From Climacium dendroides (lineage: Eukaryota; Streptophyta; Bryopsida; Hypnales; Climaciaceae): a DNA stretch of 64,000 nt. The first letter of the stretch is position 1, and each line of letters begins with the position of its first letter. The DNA is taken from NCBI GenBank assembly GCA_950106755.1, contig OX467091.1, positions 5,411,538-5,475,537 on the forward strand. Reading direction: 5' to 3'. The notes beneath the pieces were generated by a model. The model saw only the letters and a program-made list of their open reading frames with translations, was not told the origin of the DNA and ran no database searches. The position numbers and the translations under genes were made by a program. Shown in pieces: positions 47,330-58,953 of this stretch.

Positions 47330-47720
47330 ATGTGACTAAGTGCAATCATATTTTCAACTAATGTAAAATATGACTTTGTGTAGTTGTATTTTTTACTAAT
47401 GTGAAATATGACTATGGTAAGTCGTATTTTGGCTAATGTGACATATGACTATGGTGAGTCATATTTTTTGCTGATGTATAATATGACAATTGTGAGCCAT
47501 GTTTTTTGTTAATATTAGATGTGACTCTTATGAACCATGTTTATTGATGTTGAATGTGATTCTTATGACTTATGGTTTTGTTGATTTTGAATATGAGTTG
47601 TGTAAGTGATATTTTCTTTTGATGTGTAATGTGACTTTTGTAAGTGATATTTTTGATTGATGTGGAATATAACTATTGTGAGTCATATTTTGGTTGATAT
47701 AGCAATTCAACTAAATATCA
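47330..47720 (+). repeat. Subterminal repeats of the CACTA-like element
   Basis: About eight degenerate units of roughly 46 bp, each with an 'aatgtgaaatatgactatgg' core and a 'gtcatattttt' partner, so the units are themselves partly inverted. In En/Spm elements such subterminal motifs are transposase-binding sites. That role here is inference. Confidence 0.65.
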
Positions 47721-48369
47721 CTGGTAATTTTGTGATTGAATGTAATTATATAGTCATATATCAATATGGTTTAGCTAATAAATAAAAGAATTCATGCAAT
47801 TAAAAATGAGTTTATATGATTTACAAAATGTACAAGAAATAGTCATATTGAAAAAGGAAAATGCAAAAAACATGTAAATCTTTTCAAAAACATTTATTAG
47901 TCACTAATACAAAACATAGTAGAAATATTACAATGACTCATTTTATGATTGAATATTCACACATCCTTTTGCTCCAATTTTTAGTGCCTACATATATAAT
48001 CAAGGAAGTTAATTTTAGTGAATGAATAATAAAAATTAATCTTCAAAGGTTTATGGTAGCACAAATATGTAGCACAAGTTGAGGGTGAAAAAAAGCCAAA
48101 ACAACTATGTCTTTAGAAATTACAAGAAATAAAAGAAAATAATAATGGAGATGAAAAAAAAAGTAAAAGGTGGAAAGTGCTAAGAGGTAGCAACAAATAA
48201 GAACTAAGATGCAACAAAAGGCAACAAGAGGCAACAAGTAAAAGGCAACAAGAGGAAATAAATATGAATAAAGGTGCAACAAGAGGAAGAAAGAAGTAAG
48301 GAGTAAGAAAACAATAAAAGACAAGATTTAAGAGACAATAAAAGGCAAAAATTTAAAATGCAACTAAAG

Positions 48370-48800
48370 ATAACAACTAATAAAAAACAACTAAGAAACA
48401 ACAACTAAGAGACTCACAACAACTAAGAGACTCACAACAACTAAGAAACAACAACTAAGTGACTCACAACAACTAAGAGACTCACAACAACTAAAAAGTA
48501 GCAACTAAGAGACTCACAACAACTAAAAAACAACAACTAAAAGACTCACAACAACTAAGAGGCTTACAACAATGAAGAAACAACAACCAAAAGACTCACA
48601 ACAACTAAGAGGCTTACAACAATTAAGAAACAACAACTAAGAGACTTACAACAACTAAGAGACTTACAACAACTAAGAAGTAACAACAAAGAGACTCACA
48701 ATAACTAAGAGACTTACAACAACTAAGAAGCAACAACTAGTAAGAGGCTCACAACAATTAAAAAATAACAACTAAGAAACAACAACTACGAAACAATAAC
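48370..48800 (+). repeat. Degenerate tandem repeat, CAACAACTAAGAGACTCA
   Basis: An array of roughly 18-bp units with variants (caacaactaagaaa, agaggcttacaacaac). One strand is almost free of T and the other of A, so strand asymmetry is extreme from about 48050 to 49000. It lies within the CACTA-like element. Confidence 0.8.
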
Positions 48801-49520
48801 TAAGAAACAACAACTAAGAAGGAACAACTAAGAAATAACAATTAAAAAGCAATAATCAAGAGACAAAAACTAAAAACTAAAAACCAAGAGACAACAACAG
48901 AAGACACCAAAAAACAAAAGAAAATAAGCAATAAGAAACAAAAAGTAAGAATTAAAAAGAAACAAATGACAAGGAAAAGAAGGCAAATGAAGTAGTTCAA
49001 TACCTTAAAGAAGTGGAAGCTAAGGTTTCAAGACTTTAAAAATGGTGAATAAGGTTTTGAAACCCTAAAAAAAATGGCGACTAGGATTTCAAAATTTTTT
49101 AAAACTGATGGCTAGGATTTCAAAATCTTCCAAAAGTAGTAGTTAGGATTTCATAATTTTGAACAATAATATATATATATATTTTTTTTAAATTGACCAA
49201 ATTTTTAGGTGTTGCTTCCCCCCCAAATGAAACTTCTATAAAATGTGACTATAAAATATAATTACATATAGTCACATGCAAAAATATGATTGATACATAT
49301 AACTAGGTGTTCTGAAGACATTTTTCCTATAAAATACTTTGACATTTCCAACAAGCATATATTATATGCCCATCAAATATAAGGACAAAATATGACTAAC
49401 TTTCATATTTGCAGTCATATCTTTTCCCAAAGTTTTGGCATCCAAAAATTTGACTACAAGCAGTTGCCAGTCATCCCTAATCATATTTTCCTAGTCATAA
49501 AATGTACATTTGTTGTAGTA

Positions 49521-52417
49521 ATGCTTTTTTGTGGGTATTGCATTTCAACTTCAAAAATTCATCACCAATCCCACAAGCTCTCAAAAGTATGAAACACCTT
49601 GGGTTAGATGCCAATTCCTTTTGTCTTTTCCAAAAAAACAATTACTGAAAAATATTCCCCATAGTAAACCTCCCCATTTTAGGGTAAGTTGTGTACATTT
49701 AGGATAAATCTAGTCACATTTTGGATAAGTTCATTTACATTTAGGGTAAACAATCATCACCATTCTAATGTGCCATCCCAAGGACAAAAGCATTCTAATT
49801 AACGTTCCTATACTATGGTTTTGAAAATTAGCATTAGGAAGAATTTTTATATTACTTACATCTTGAATATTATAAAGTAGAAGTATAAACATTTTTATTT
49901 GGTATGTAAATAAGTTGTTACCATAATCTTTAAGTGATTGTAATTCTAGAAATTCCAATTTAAAAGTTTTCTCTAGACGATACCTAAAGGCCTTCATGAT
50001 GATGAGAATCATGAGATCTTGCTTCATTAACAAATATTGTTTCAGAGTCATCCCAAACTTGGTCATCTTTTTTATTATGGAAATTAATCATGTTGAAATT
50101 CTTCTTGGTTTAAACTCAAGTCTCCAATGTTTCAAGTCCTATTTTCTATAGTAAAAACTAGAGGTGAAATGGGTGGTGGACCACGTGCTTGCCTTTCAAG
50201 ATCATCTTGCAAATGTCAATTAATTAATGTTTTGATGGATCAATACAATATTTTTTCCTATACATTGAGTACAAAAACAAGGTTTTAAAATGCTTAGTTG
50301 TTGTAGCAGTCTGATGTTTCTTTCCCTCCTAGCATCATAGTCAACATGTTTCTTCCTTATCTTTGGATATACTAATTTGACTCTGCTCTCACTATCTTTG
50401 TAAGAATAATTATAAAAACAAGGAATTGGTACTAGTATTCCACAACATGATTAATCTATTGTAGGCTTTTTTTCAACAAAATATGATAAGAAGATGATCA
50501 AATGCCAAAAAATGCAATAATATAATGTACAGGGAAAAAAATTACTTTACATAAAGCATATCTCAGATTTTTAGATGGCATAGCCATGATTGTTGGACAC
50601 AAGTGATATAATGTACGTGTTACCATTTAAAGAAGAAATATGTGTATGTAGTTTGAATCTTAAACAAAGATATATTTATAAAATAATTATGAATCATGTT
50701 TGTTTATAATGTGTTAGCTTTATGTATTCTATGGTAGCCTTTTATTTTTGCCCTTTTTTAGCCTCTTATTCTTAGCTTTTTCTTCTTAGCCTTTTATTTT
50801 AGTTATTTAGTTTTGATATTTTATTTGTAATCTTTTATGTTGAGCCTTCTACCTTAAGTCATTTTTTTACTGAAAATAAATAGGTTTGAACAAATTTATG
50901 ATACTATAGACTATAGAACCTTTTTCATCGATTTGTACTTCATTCAAATGAAAGGTGCTAAGAGACTAAGCAACCAAACCATTAGTTTGTAGTTACTAAT
51001 TTTTTTGTAAGGCTTGCTTGGGATGAAAAATTAATAAAATCCAAAAAATGTTTATAAATTGAAAATCAAATGAATTTGTAATTCAAAGTATGAAGCATGT
51101 CATGAGGTCTAAAATTCTACTTTGAACACAATTCTTATCTTTTGATAATGAGTGGTGAAGCTTTCATCTTCAAATTATTCCATACCCTTTGTAGATTTTT
51201 TTTCTATATTTTTTTAGAATAATTCTAAGCTACTATCTCTAACCTATAGCTATGATATATTATATTAGAGAAAAATAAACTTTGATGGAATGTATTTTTG
51301 GTAAATCCTAAAATCACATTGTATAATCAATTCAATGCTTATTCATATATAGTATGCCCTATGCCATTGTTACAGTAAAAAGAACTAAAATTAATTTTTA
51401 AAATTTTTTTACTCATAAAAACTTTGGAATTCAATATCTTTTGTGCGTAGATCCAAACATCACAAAATGAAGTTGTACACCCCTCCTCACACAAAGCTTT
51501 TCGATGGTTTAAGTACATTACTGAGGAATGTATAGTCTAGAAGATCTCACCATAACAAACAAATAAAACAAAATAAACAAGCAAACTAACTTATTTGGAT
51601 ATTTATTTTTTACAAATGATGTCATATGTCCACTACAAATGGAAATATATCCAAATTTAGTTGGAATAATAGTAATTTCATCTAGGATCATTCTTATTAT
51701 TATTAGAAAGCTCTTCGCAAGTGTACTTGAATTTTTCAGTATTTGTTTTGATTTTACCTCTAATAAATCCATGTATTTTATTTAATTCTAGTTGACTTTT
51801 GTGATTCCAAATTAGATCAATATCTTGTTGATAGTTATTTTGTAATTACTTCTTTTGTATCATGACTACTTTGTTTTGTGGCATTTGGATCTATGATGTG
51901 AAAGTTATGGAATTTCAAAGTTTTTATTAATTCAAAAAATTAATATTAAATTATCTTTCATTTCATTATTTCAAAAAAATCATAACTTTCAAGTACACTA
52001 GCATGTCCAAATGTCACAAAACAAAGGCCTTGTACTTTTTTGTGAAAAATTCTTTCTATTTGTGCCATTTTGTGGCATTTTGACCTATGGTGTGAAAGTT
52101 ATGGATTTTTGAAAATTAAAGATTAAATCAATATATCTTTTATTTTGAAAAAAATCAAAACTTTCACATGGCATGTTCAAACGCTAAAAAACAAAGCCTT
52201 TGTACTTTTTTGTGCATAGAGCTTTATATATTTACCTAGAACACAACCATTTCACACTATGGTGTGAAAATTATTAAATTTCAAAGTTTTATAGAATTTA
52301 TATAAATTAAATTTTCTTTTAACATTTATTTTTGTTGTAGCAACAATACAAAGCACACTAGTAGTATATAACATCATGGCTTAAAAAAATTATTGTGTCA
52401 CTCTAAAATAGATAATA
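49521..52417. other. AT-rich intergenic DNA, nothing recognised
   Basis: No gene. A fragment near 51100-51190 ('tctaaaattctactttgaacacaattc..gagtggtgaagc') resembles one arm of the F1 foldback. 'gtggcatttggatctatgatgtgaaagttatgg' near 51880 is echoed at about 52070. Short open frames are low in complexity. Confidence 0.45.
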
Positions 52418-52575
52418 TACACACTACTAGAAAATTTCGTTTTTCTGTTGTTTTGGTCGCGTTGATCCGGTCAAAATCTGACAGAAATCTGTTGAAATCA
52501 ACAGATTTCTGTCAGATTTTGACCGGATCAACGCGACCAAAACAACAGAAAAACGAAATTTTCTAGTAGTGTGTA
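52418..52575. mobile_element. Perfect 158-bp palindrome with CACTACTAG ends
   Basis: Positions 52418-52495 and 52498-52575 are exact reverse complements over 78 bp, with only AA between them. The arm begins TACACACTACTAGAAAA and contains 'ggtcgcgttgatccggtc'. The layout is a miniature foldback transposon; TA borders would fit a TA-target family, while the CACTACTAG start recalls CACTA ends, so its class is open. Confidence 0.88.
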
Positions 52576-52839
52576 CAATCTATGGTTTGAAGGAATCTTA
52601 TTCTAAAATATTGAAATTTATGAATTTTAGATATTTCACATTCAATTTTAAATTCCACTTAATAATCTTCATTTAGTAGGAGGATTCAATTTTTTTAAAT
52701 GTCATTTTTAAAGATGAGAAATCAATTCAAGAGTAAATAGCATAAAATGGACAAAATATAATGTACATGATATTCATATATTAATACCTAAAGCACTCAA
52801 TTGCATAACGGTTTCAAGCCACTTACTACAAACATATTT

Positions 52840-53130
52840 TTTTTTTCTTTCAAATTTTCACACAATATGTGCGAAAGAGTACCTCTAAGGTGCAACAATT
52901 TTCATAACTTTTGACTACATCGTTATTGCATGATATGTAATTTCTAATTTTTAACAAATAGCTCAAAAAAATCATTTTTTCAAGAAATAAAAATTTGAAA
53001 TTGACTTCTTACATTTATATATATAAGGAATGCTTTGAATCATTCCATTTTGATTCATGAAAAAAAAGTTATGAGGATTTTAGTTGTGTGCAGCTATGAA
53101 TTATCTATTCTAAAATAAACTTTGAAATTC
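52840..53130 (+). repeat. Dispersed repeat R1, partial copy
   Basis: 'cacacaatatgtgc', 'gcaacaattttcataacttttgactaca' and 'ttgaatcattccattttgattcatg' match the copies at 7.9, 15.4 and 27.0 kb. No TTAA end was seen. It is followed at about 53131 by 'cattaggaaaaaaatgagccctcaaagggg', a degenerate CATTAGG element end. Confidence 0.55.
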
Positions 53131-53159
53131 ATTAGGAAAAAAATGAGCCCTCAAAGGGG

Positions 53160-55014
53160 CTGTGAATCTATGGACAATGAGAACAACATGGAATGCTATC
53201 CAGAAAAAAATTCAATTTTTTTTGGCTAGTGAATTCAAAGGCCTAATCAACATAGGATGGTTCAATTAAATAATTTAAAAGAATTTAAAAATTAATATTA
53301 AAATAAATACAAAGTTACAAAAATTTCAAATATGATGCTACAAAATAAAATCATTGCTACATTTTTTTTACAACATTACAACCATTGGAATTGACATTTT
53401 TCAATTCCATAATTAAATTCTTAAGAATTAGTATTTTGAATCATTCTCTACTTCTATCAACTTACTATATTTTTTCATAAATGAAGCTATAATTCTAAAT
53501 GATCTGAAATTTTTCAAGCATGTAGCCAACTTGCCTTGGAAAATGAATGCAAGGAAGCACCACCATTTTGGACATTTTTTTCATACCAATGCAACCTTGT
53601 TAGGCGCAATTGTCCAATTTTTTCCAAAAAAAGTTTTTTTTTGTCTATTCAAATGTTATTATCTTACAATCTACATGGTAGAAATTTTTGACATATTTTC
53701 AACATCATCTCTAACCAACATACTACAAGATTCTATAGTTACATGTGTCCAATTTGTTCAACACTTGTTCTAGAATTTGTAATTTTGGACCATTTTTTGT
53801 GGAACACAATCAAAAACTTCTAGAAGTTAATACTAAAAGCCTAAAGGGTTCAAACAAAATTCAAATGTTATAAAATAAAAGTTCTATAAATTTTTGGAAG
53901 TTTGTATCAAATAAGTTAATGTGAAGTATGAAAAAAAAAAGTAATTGCAATGTCAAAATTATAAAAATTAGTAGATTATCTTCAAATGAATTTTGAAGAT
54001 ATAACCTCAAAAATTCACCTAAAATATAATTTTATTTTTTATCATTTTATTTATTTTTTGGATTCATCAAATTTGTAGTCTACATTGATTCATGAAAAAA
54101 TGTGTAACATCTACTAATGAAAATACCAACACTTTTTCCAAATAGTAAATTTTTTTAACACTAATAAATTATAAACACTTTGTGCTATTTTTCTTATAAT
54201 TTTTGTTGAATCTCTATGTTGAAAATATTGAATGACAAATCAATCTTTTTATTTTAAAAAATAGAAAAAAAACACTCAAAAATATTGCTCAAAGTATTCA
54301 AGTGACTATAATAATTAGTAGCAATGAAAATTCAGTATACAAATGAATCTGACAAGTTCTTTTTCAAGAAAATGTTTTCATTGCTTGAAAAATCAGATTG
54401 TGCACAAATTTCATACAACAAATTCAAATGGGATGAATAAAAGATTCACATGTACACAAAATTATAATCTATTCAAAATAAAAATTTAAAATTTTTAAAA
54501 CTAATTTTGGAGAGTTTTTTTTTGCTTGCCACACCTAAGAAAAAATGCTTTTTGTGCCATAGATTTTGTTTGTGGGCATCAATTCAAAAAAAATTATATT
54601 GCTAGAAAAAAAGTGTATTTTTTCCTATCAAGATTGCAAGGAGATTGCTCAAAATGCATTTTGTCTCTTGAAGGGACAATGAAACTTCAAGGGTTGAACT
54701 CCATGCCCTACACAATTGCTATACAAAAATAATGAAATGAGGTTGCCCTCACTAATTTCTCAACAGTTTATGTTATGTAAATATTCTTTTTTATTGGTGA
54801 AAAAAACAATACTTCCAAATTACGTTTAGTTGTAATTTTATTGACATTCATGAACCTCCATGTATGCTAATGAAAATATTTGTAGAAATATTTGTTGACT
54901 TTTATAGCTTTAATGTACGTGAATCAAGCTATGAATGGTATTGCTAAAAAGGTCAATGGTGCTACTGGAACTCTGTGGGAAAGTAACCATGAATTAAAGT
55001 TGATGGTTCTGATA
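53160..55014. other. AT-rich intergenic DNA, nothing recognised
   Basis: Open frames at 53531-53773 and 54526-54732 are phenylalanine/lysine-rich and without a domain. No repeat was noticed. Confidence 0.45.
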
Positions 55015-55350
55015 TTAACCCTTTAGTGTCTAAGAAGCCCAAATTGGGTCTCATGTTTTTTTTCAGCAACTTTAGAGATTTTATATGGGGATTTTTATTT
55101 ATTTAAATAATTATTTATTTAAATAATTATTTATTTAAATAATTATTTATTTAAATAATTATTTATTTAAATAATTATTTATTTAAATAATTATTTATTT
55201 AAATAATTATTTATTTAAACCAATGAATGCAATGTTCTTCACTCAAGGTAATTATGTAATAAAATTTTGCCTTTAGAATATGCTTTCTACAAAACATTCA
55301 ATCAAAGTCCTGTACTTGAAATAGTGAATTCTTAGTACGTAAAGGGTTAA
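55015..55350. mobile_element. TTAA-bounded inverted-repeat element (336 bp)
   Basis: The left end TTAACCCTTTAGTGTCTAAG and reversed right end TTAACCCTTTACGTACTAAG share the first 12 bases and the last five. TTAA is included at both edges. The interior is dominated by a 16-bp AT-only tandem repeat. Confidence 0.58.
55097..55219 (+). repeat. 16-bp tandem repeat, about 7.7 copies
   Basis: Perfect or near-perfect repetition of atttatttaaataatt. The unit contains self-complementary stretches (atttaaat, aattatt), so either strand can fold. Confidence 0.9.
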
Positions 55351-57108
55351 GTTGTTATACTATTTGATAGTCCCGCTTAGAAATTTATCAGAAAAGAAGC
55401 AAACTGATTTCAACAAAACCAATGGTGACCAAAGCTAGTTTGCAACCACTCCAAGCCATGAGTTTAGAGAAGTTTAGAGAAGATGTTTTCATAATGCCAA
55501 ATTTGATTTTTAAGGCAAATTTGTCACCATTTCATTGGATAGTAAAAAAGTCTTAACTATTTCATAATGCAAACCCTCTTTTTTCTTTGCAAAAAGCTCA
55601 AATATGAACTTTTGTGATGAATTATTAGACTTGGCATTATGTCCCATAAATAATGCTCTTGAGCCTCCCGACTCGTCAGGATTATCTAGTCCATTGTTGA
55701 GCAGTGCTTGTCATGTGGCTTACTCACATTTTGTCCAATAGAAGAGAAGAAAAGAAGAAGAGTAACTCTAGTCATATGACCATTGTGAATAGAGAGTCTG
55801 TTGGAGATAGTTCTACTATTTAGGCTATGTAGGCTTAGGCTATGTAGGGTGCTATCTTTGGTGCCTCTTCTCGCAAGTAAACTTTGTGATATGAACTTGT
55901 AACTTGTAAATAGTAGCCCATATCTATTAATATGTGTATTTCTTAAGTAGTAGATCACCCTATTGAATTTGTCCAATGTTGAAAGTTCTCACCATCTAGT
56001 TGGATTGGGTAGCACCTTCCAATACTAATAATCAATGATTTTTCTTGCTTTGTGTGTGGAGATTTCTGTGTACGTTAGTGACAACTTGAGTGGCAATCTA
56101 CACTCAAATTTAGGATAAGGTAGAACTGCCCATTATCACCATCCATTTAATTCTGCCATTTAGGGATTCCTCCCATATGCGTCAGTGACCCACCCATCAC
56201 CACAATCTTACCAACATTTTATCATGATGACAATGTACTTGGAATGCAGACATGTCAGCTCATGATTTAATAAGGGTTTGCCCACGCTTTAACAATGATC
56301 TATTCATGCTTTAATACTTCACCTTTGAAAAATCACAAAAAGTTTAGTCATTGTCTGAATGTCTTCATTTTTTTAGCAAATGAATTCTCTCAAACTTTTC
56401 AATCTTTATAAAATATAGGAGCTGACAACCAACTTCTCTAAAGTACCTAGATAGCAAATCTGTATAGTAATGGGTAGTTCTACTTTAGTACTCCTCACTC
56501 ACTCGGGTGTAAACTAAGATGTTAGCTTTGTATTTGTTTCATTGAGGTCTAACTCAATAGAACTAAGAAAATAGAATACTGTAAATCATATAAATTAAAA
56601 ACAAAGATTATGTATTAGATAATTGATGAGTTGCGCAAGCGACAAATAGGTTATTATACACAGTTGGTTGTACATTTTCCAATCACAACCTTTGATCTTT
56701 ATAATCAAAGGGTGTAGAAAGCAAATTGAAAGGAAAGAATGTTATGAATTACAACTTGTAATGGCAATGGTGATACGTTGCCAATGGAATGAACCACATT
56801 AGTATTAAAAAGTCAACAACTAGTTATATCTCTCCAATAATTAAATTGAATCACATCTGACTTTAGACTGTTAAACAAACCTTTTCCAAAACCTCTACTT
56901 GTTAGAAGCCTTGGCATAAGGTAGGAGTTCTATAAATCTTAGGACTGAATTTTAGGGATATAAAGCTTCTTTAAATATTTTTCAATAATTTTTCCTTGAA
57001 AGACAAGTGGACTTGGCATCTAACCCAAATTGTTTCAAAAAATTTAGAGCTTTTTGGAATTAGTTATGAAATTTTGAAGTTGAAATGGCATAGGGCTTTA
57101 AAACCGAC
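55351..57108. other. AT-rich intergenic DNA, nothing recognised
   Basis: No gene. Small repeats only, such as 'gagaagtttagagaag' at about 55466 and 'taggctatgtagg' twice near 55821-55850. Confidence 0.45.
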
Positions 57109-57193
57109 CACCTCTTATAATGTACACTATTTGTACATTGCTAAAGGTTATGAAAAAGCAACATGTACAAATAGTGTACATTTGAGGAGGTGA
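57109..57193. repeat. Hairpin with 19-bp perfect arms
   Basis: ATGTACACTATTTGTACAT (57120-57138) is the exact reverse complement of 57163-57181, with a loop of 24 nt. Flanking 'cacctc' and 'gaggtg' extend the stem after a small bulge. It is of a size compatible with a small-RNA precursor. Confidence 0.75.
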
Positions 57194-58499
57194 GTGATTT
57201 TAGAGATTGCGCTTTTAGAACCTCCAACCTTTACTTCTATCTGCACATTCCAAGCAAGTAATGAACCTTGAAAAAACTCACAGATATCACCACTTTTTTT
57301 AATTTCAAAGTTCCTCTCTCATTTCCTCCCATTTAGCAACTATCTATGTAAATGAATTTTTTTGTAATTATTTTTTAGAGATGTGATTTCATATCTTCTA
57401 TGAATTGTAAAAATTCTAGATTTTTTTGAAAATATTTGGAATTATTGTAAATGTTTCTAATTGAAAGTGCAAGTAATTCATATTAAATACAAATATGTTC
57501 AAAAAAAATCTAGAGGTTTCTCCATAGGTGGACCTTATAGTTTAATCATCATATCATTTTAAAATTAGAAAATCAACACTCTATGGTAATATAAGTCCAA
57601 AGTTCAAATTGCAATACAATATATTCAAGTTTAGGAATTTTTGAAAAATTTCAAATTGGAATAGAAACTAAACTTGATAAGCTTCATTTTCCATAGTTGA
57701 TCTTAAATTCAAAAAATTAAGATTATTTTTTGGCACAACCCCTAAATGTCTAAATTCTTCTCCGAAATTCTTGATTTTGAGAAAAATCATCATAAAGTAC
57801 TATTTGAAAGAATATTTTGGAATTCATATACAAATAAAAGTTGCAGATTTTGAGTCTTAGATTCCATCCGTGTGGTTAGATTCACCAATGCTATCACCAA
57901 TATTTTGTTATAAATTTTGAAAGAAAAAATTCAAAAATTCATTTCAAATTCAATTACAAGCAAAATACTATCATTTTTTTTAGTACAATTTGTTGGAATG
58001 GATTTGAAATGAGTTTCCCTTCACAAGGTGATTTTTTGAAATTTTTGTGTTTTTAAAATTTATGACCTCATTTTTGCAAATCTAGTTTTGAATTAAAGTC
58101 AATGCAATTTGGGTTTGGTCAACTACTTGACATACTTCCACATATGTATTCTAATAATGCCAGTTGATTGGACAACAACTTGATAAAGAATCTCTACAAA
58201 TTAGGATGACTTTCATCCAAGTAGTAATGAGAATGAAACTTGAGTTTCAATCTATTCATCATTCAGAAATTGGACATTGGAGCACATTAGGATTAAATTT
58301 AGATCTCAAGAAAGGAGTACAAATTGCCAAAAAACAACACTAAGAACACATAGTACTCCATATTTAGGGAACCAACATTTTTCACCAAAATCTAAACGAA
58401 TAATTTTTCAAAATTTCTCAACGTTTCTAAATGTTTCTCAACGCTCTTTTAATAATTTTACTACAGCAGAAATTGCAAGATATGTCACAAGGTGAGTCC
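57194..58499. other. AT-rich intergenic DNA, nothing recognised
   Basis: No supported gene or repeat. Confidence 0.45.
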
Positions 58500-58953
58500 T
58501 TGCACAATACCATTAACATATAGCACAGTCACTTGTCAAAGGAGATTTGGATTCCCAAGCTAAGATTCCTCTCTTAGGGTGTTCAAAAACAGGAAGTATA
58601 AGTAGACAAACCCACTATCATCCCAGGGCAACAATATATATTACAGACTGGTACTAATTATAAGCTCTTTTTGCTACTACAAACAAAAAATTTCCAAACC
58701 AAATACTCATATGCACAAGCGTCACTACAATCTTGTAAGTGGATGTTTAGTGAATGAAGAGTCATATGCAAGTACTCCAATTCACTTTTTCAGCAAATAA
58801 TTCCTTCCTCTCCTTGACAGCAGATTTGTATTATTAAAAGTACAGGAAGAACTTTTAAGGCTCCAATTGAAACTCCTCGGCACCTGGATGCTGCTCTCCA
58901 AACTCTCTCTAAACCTTCAGTAAATTACTGAAAACAACCTTCAGTTCGTCAAA
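58500..58953 (-). other. 3' flank / probable 3' UTR of gene 3
   Basis: In reverse complement this matches the gene 1 3' flank (6274-6790), including 'gagagcagcatccaggtg', 'gagtttcaattggagcct' and 'gtactaattataagctc' (compare 'ataattagtgcc'). The match places the breakpoint of the duplication beyond the coding end. Confidence 0.55.

Larger units (their letters stand above)
47056..49520. mobile_element. Non-autonomous CACTA-like (En/Spm) element (2465 bp)
   Basis: The left end CACTACAATAAAATGTGTAT matches the reversed right end TACTACAACAAATGTACATT, and both continue to TTTTATGAC. The trinucleotide ATG lies just outside each end (47053-47055 and 49521-49523), as expected for the 3-bp target duplication of CACTA transposons. 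Subterminal repeats rich in 'atatgact' flank a long simple-repeat core. No transposase frame exists, so mobilisation would need a partner elsewhere. The right terminal base is mutated (TAGTA for TAGTG). Confidence 0.72.

Noticed and set aside
48043..48404. Leu/Ser/Phe-rich minus-strand frames resembling membrane proteins
   Set aside because: They are translations of the AAC/AAG simple repeat inside the CACTA-like element.
48370..48800. Regular repeats considered as a CRISPR-like array
   Set aside because: Units are contiguous and degenerate with no spacers, and the context is eukaryotic.
53531..53773. 80-codon plus-strand frame
   Set aside because: Phe/Lys-rich, AT-driven composition and no domain or conserved partner.
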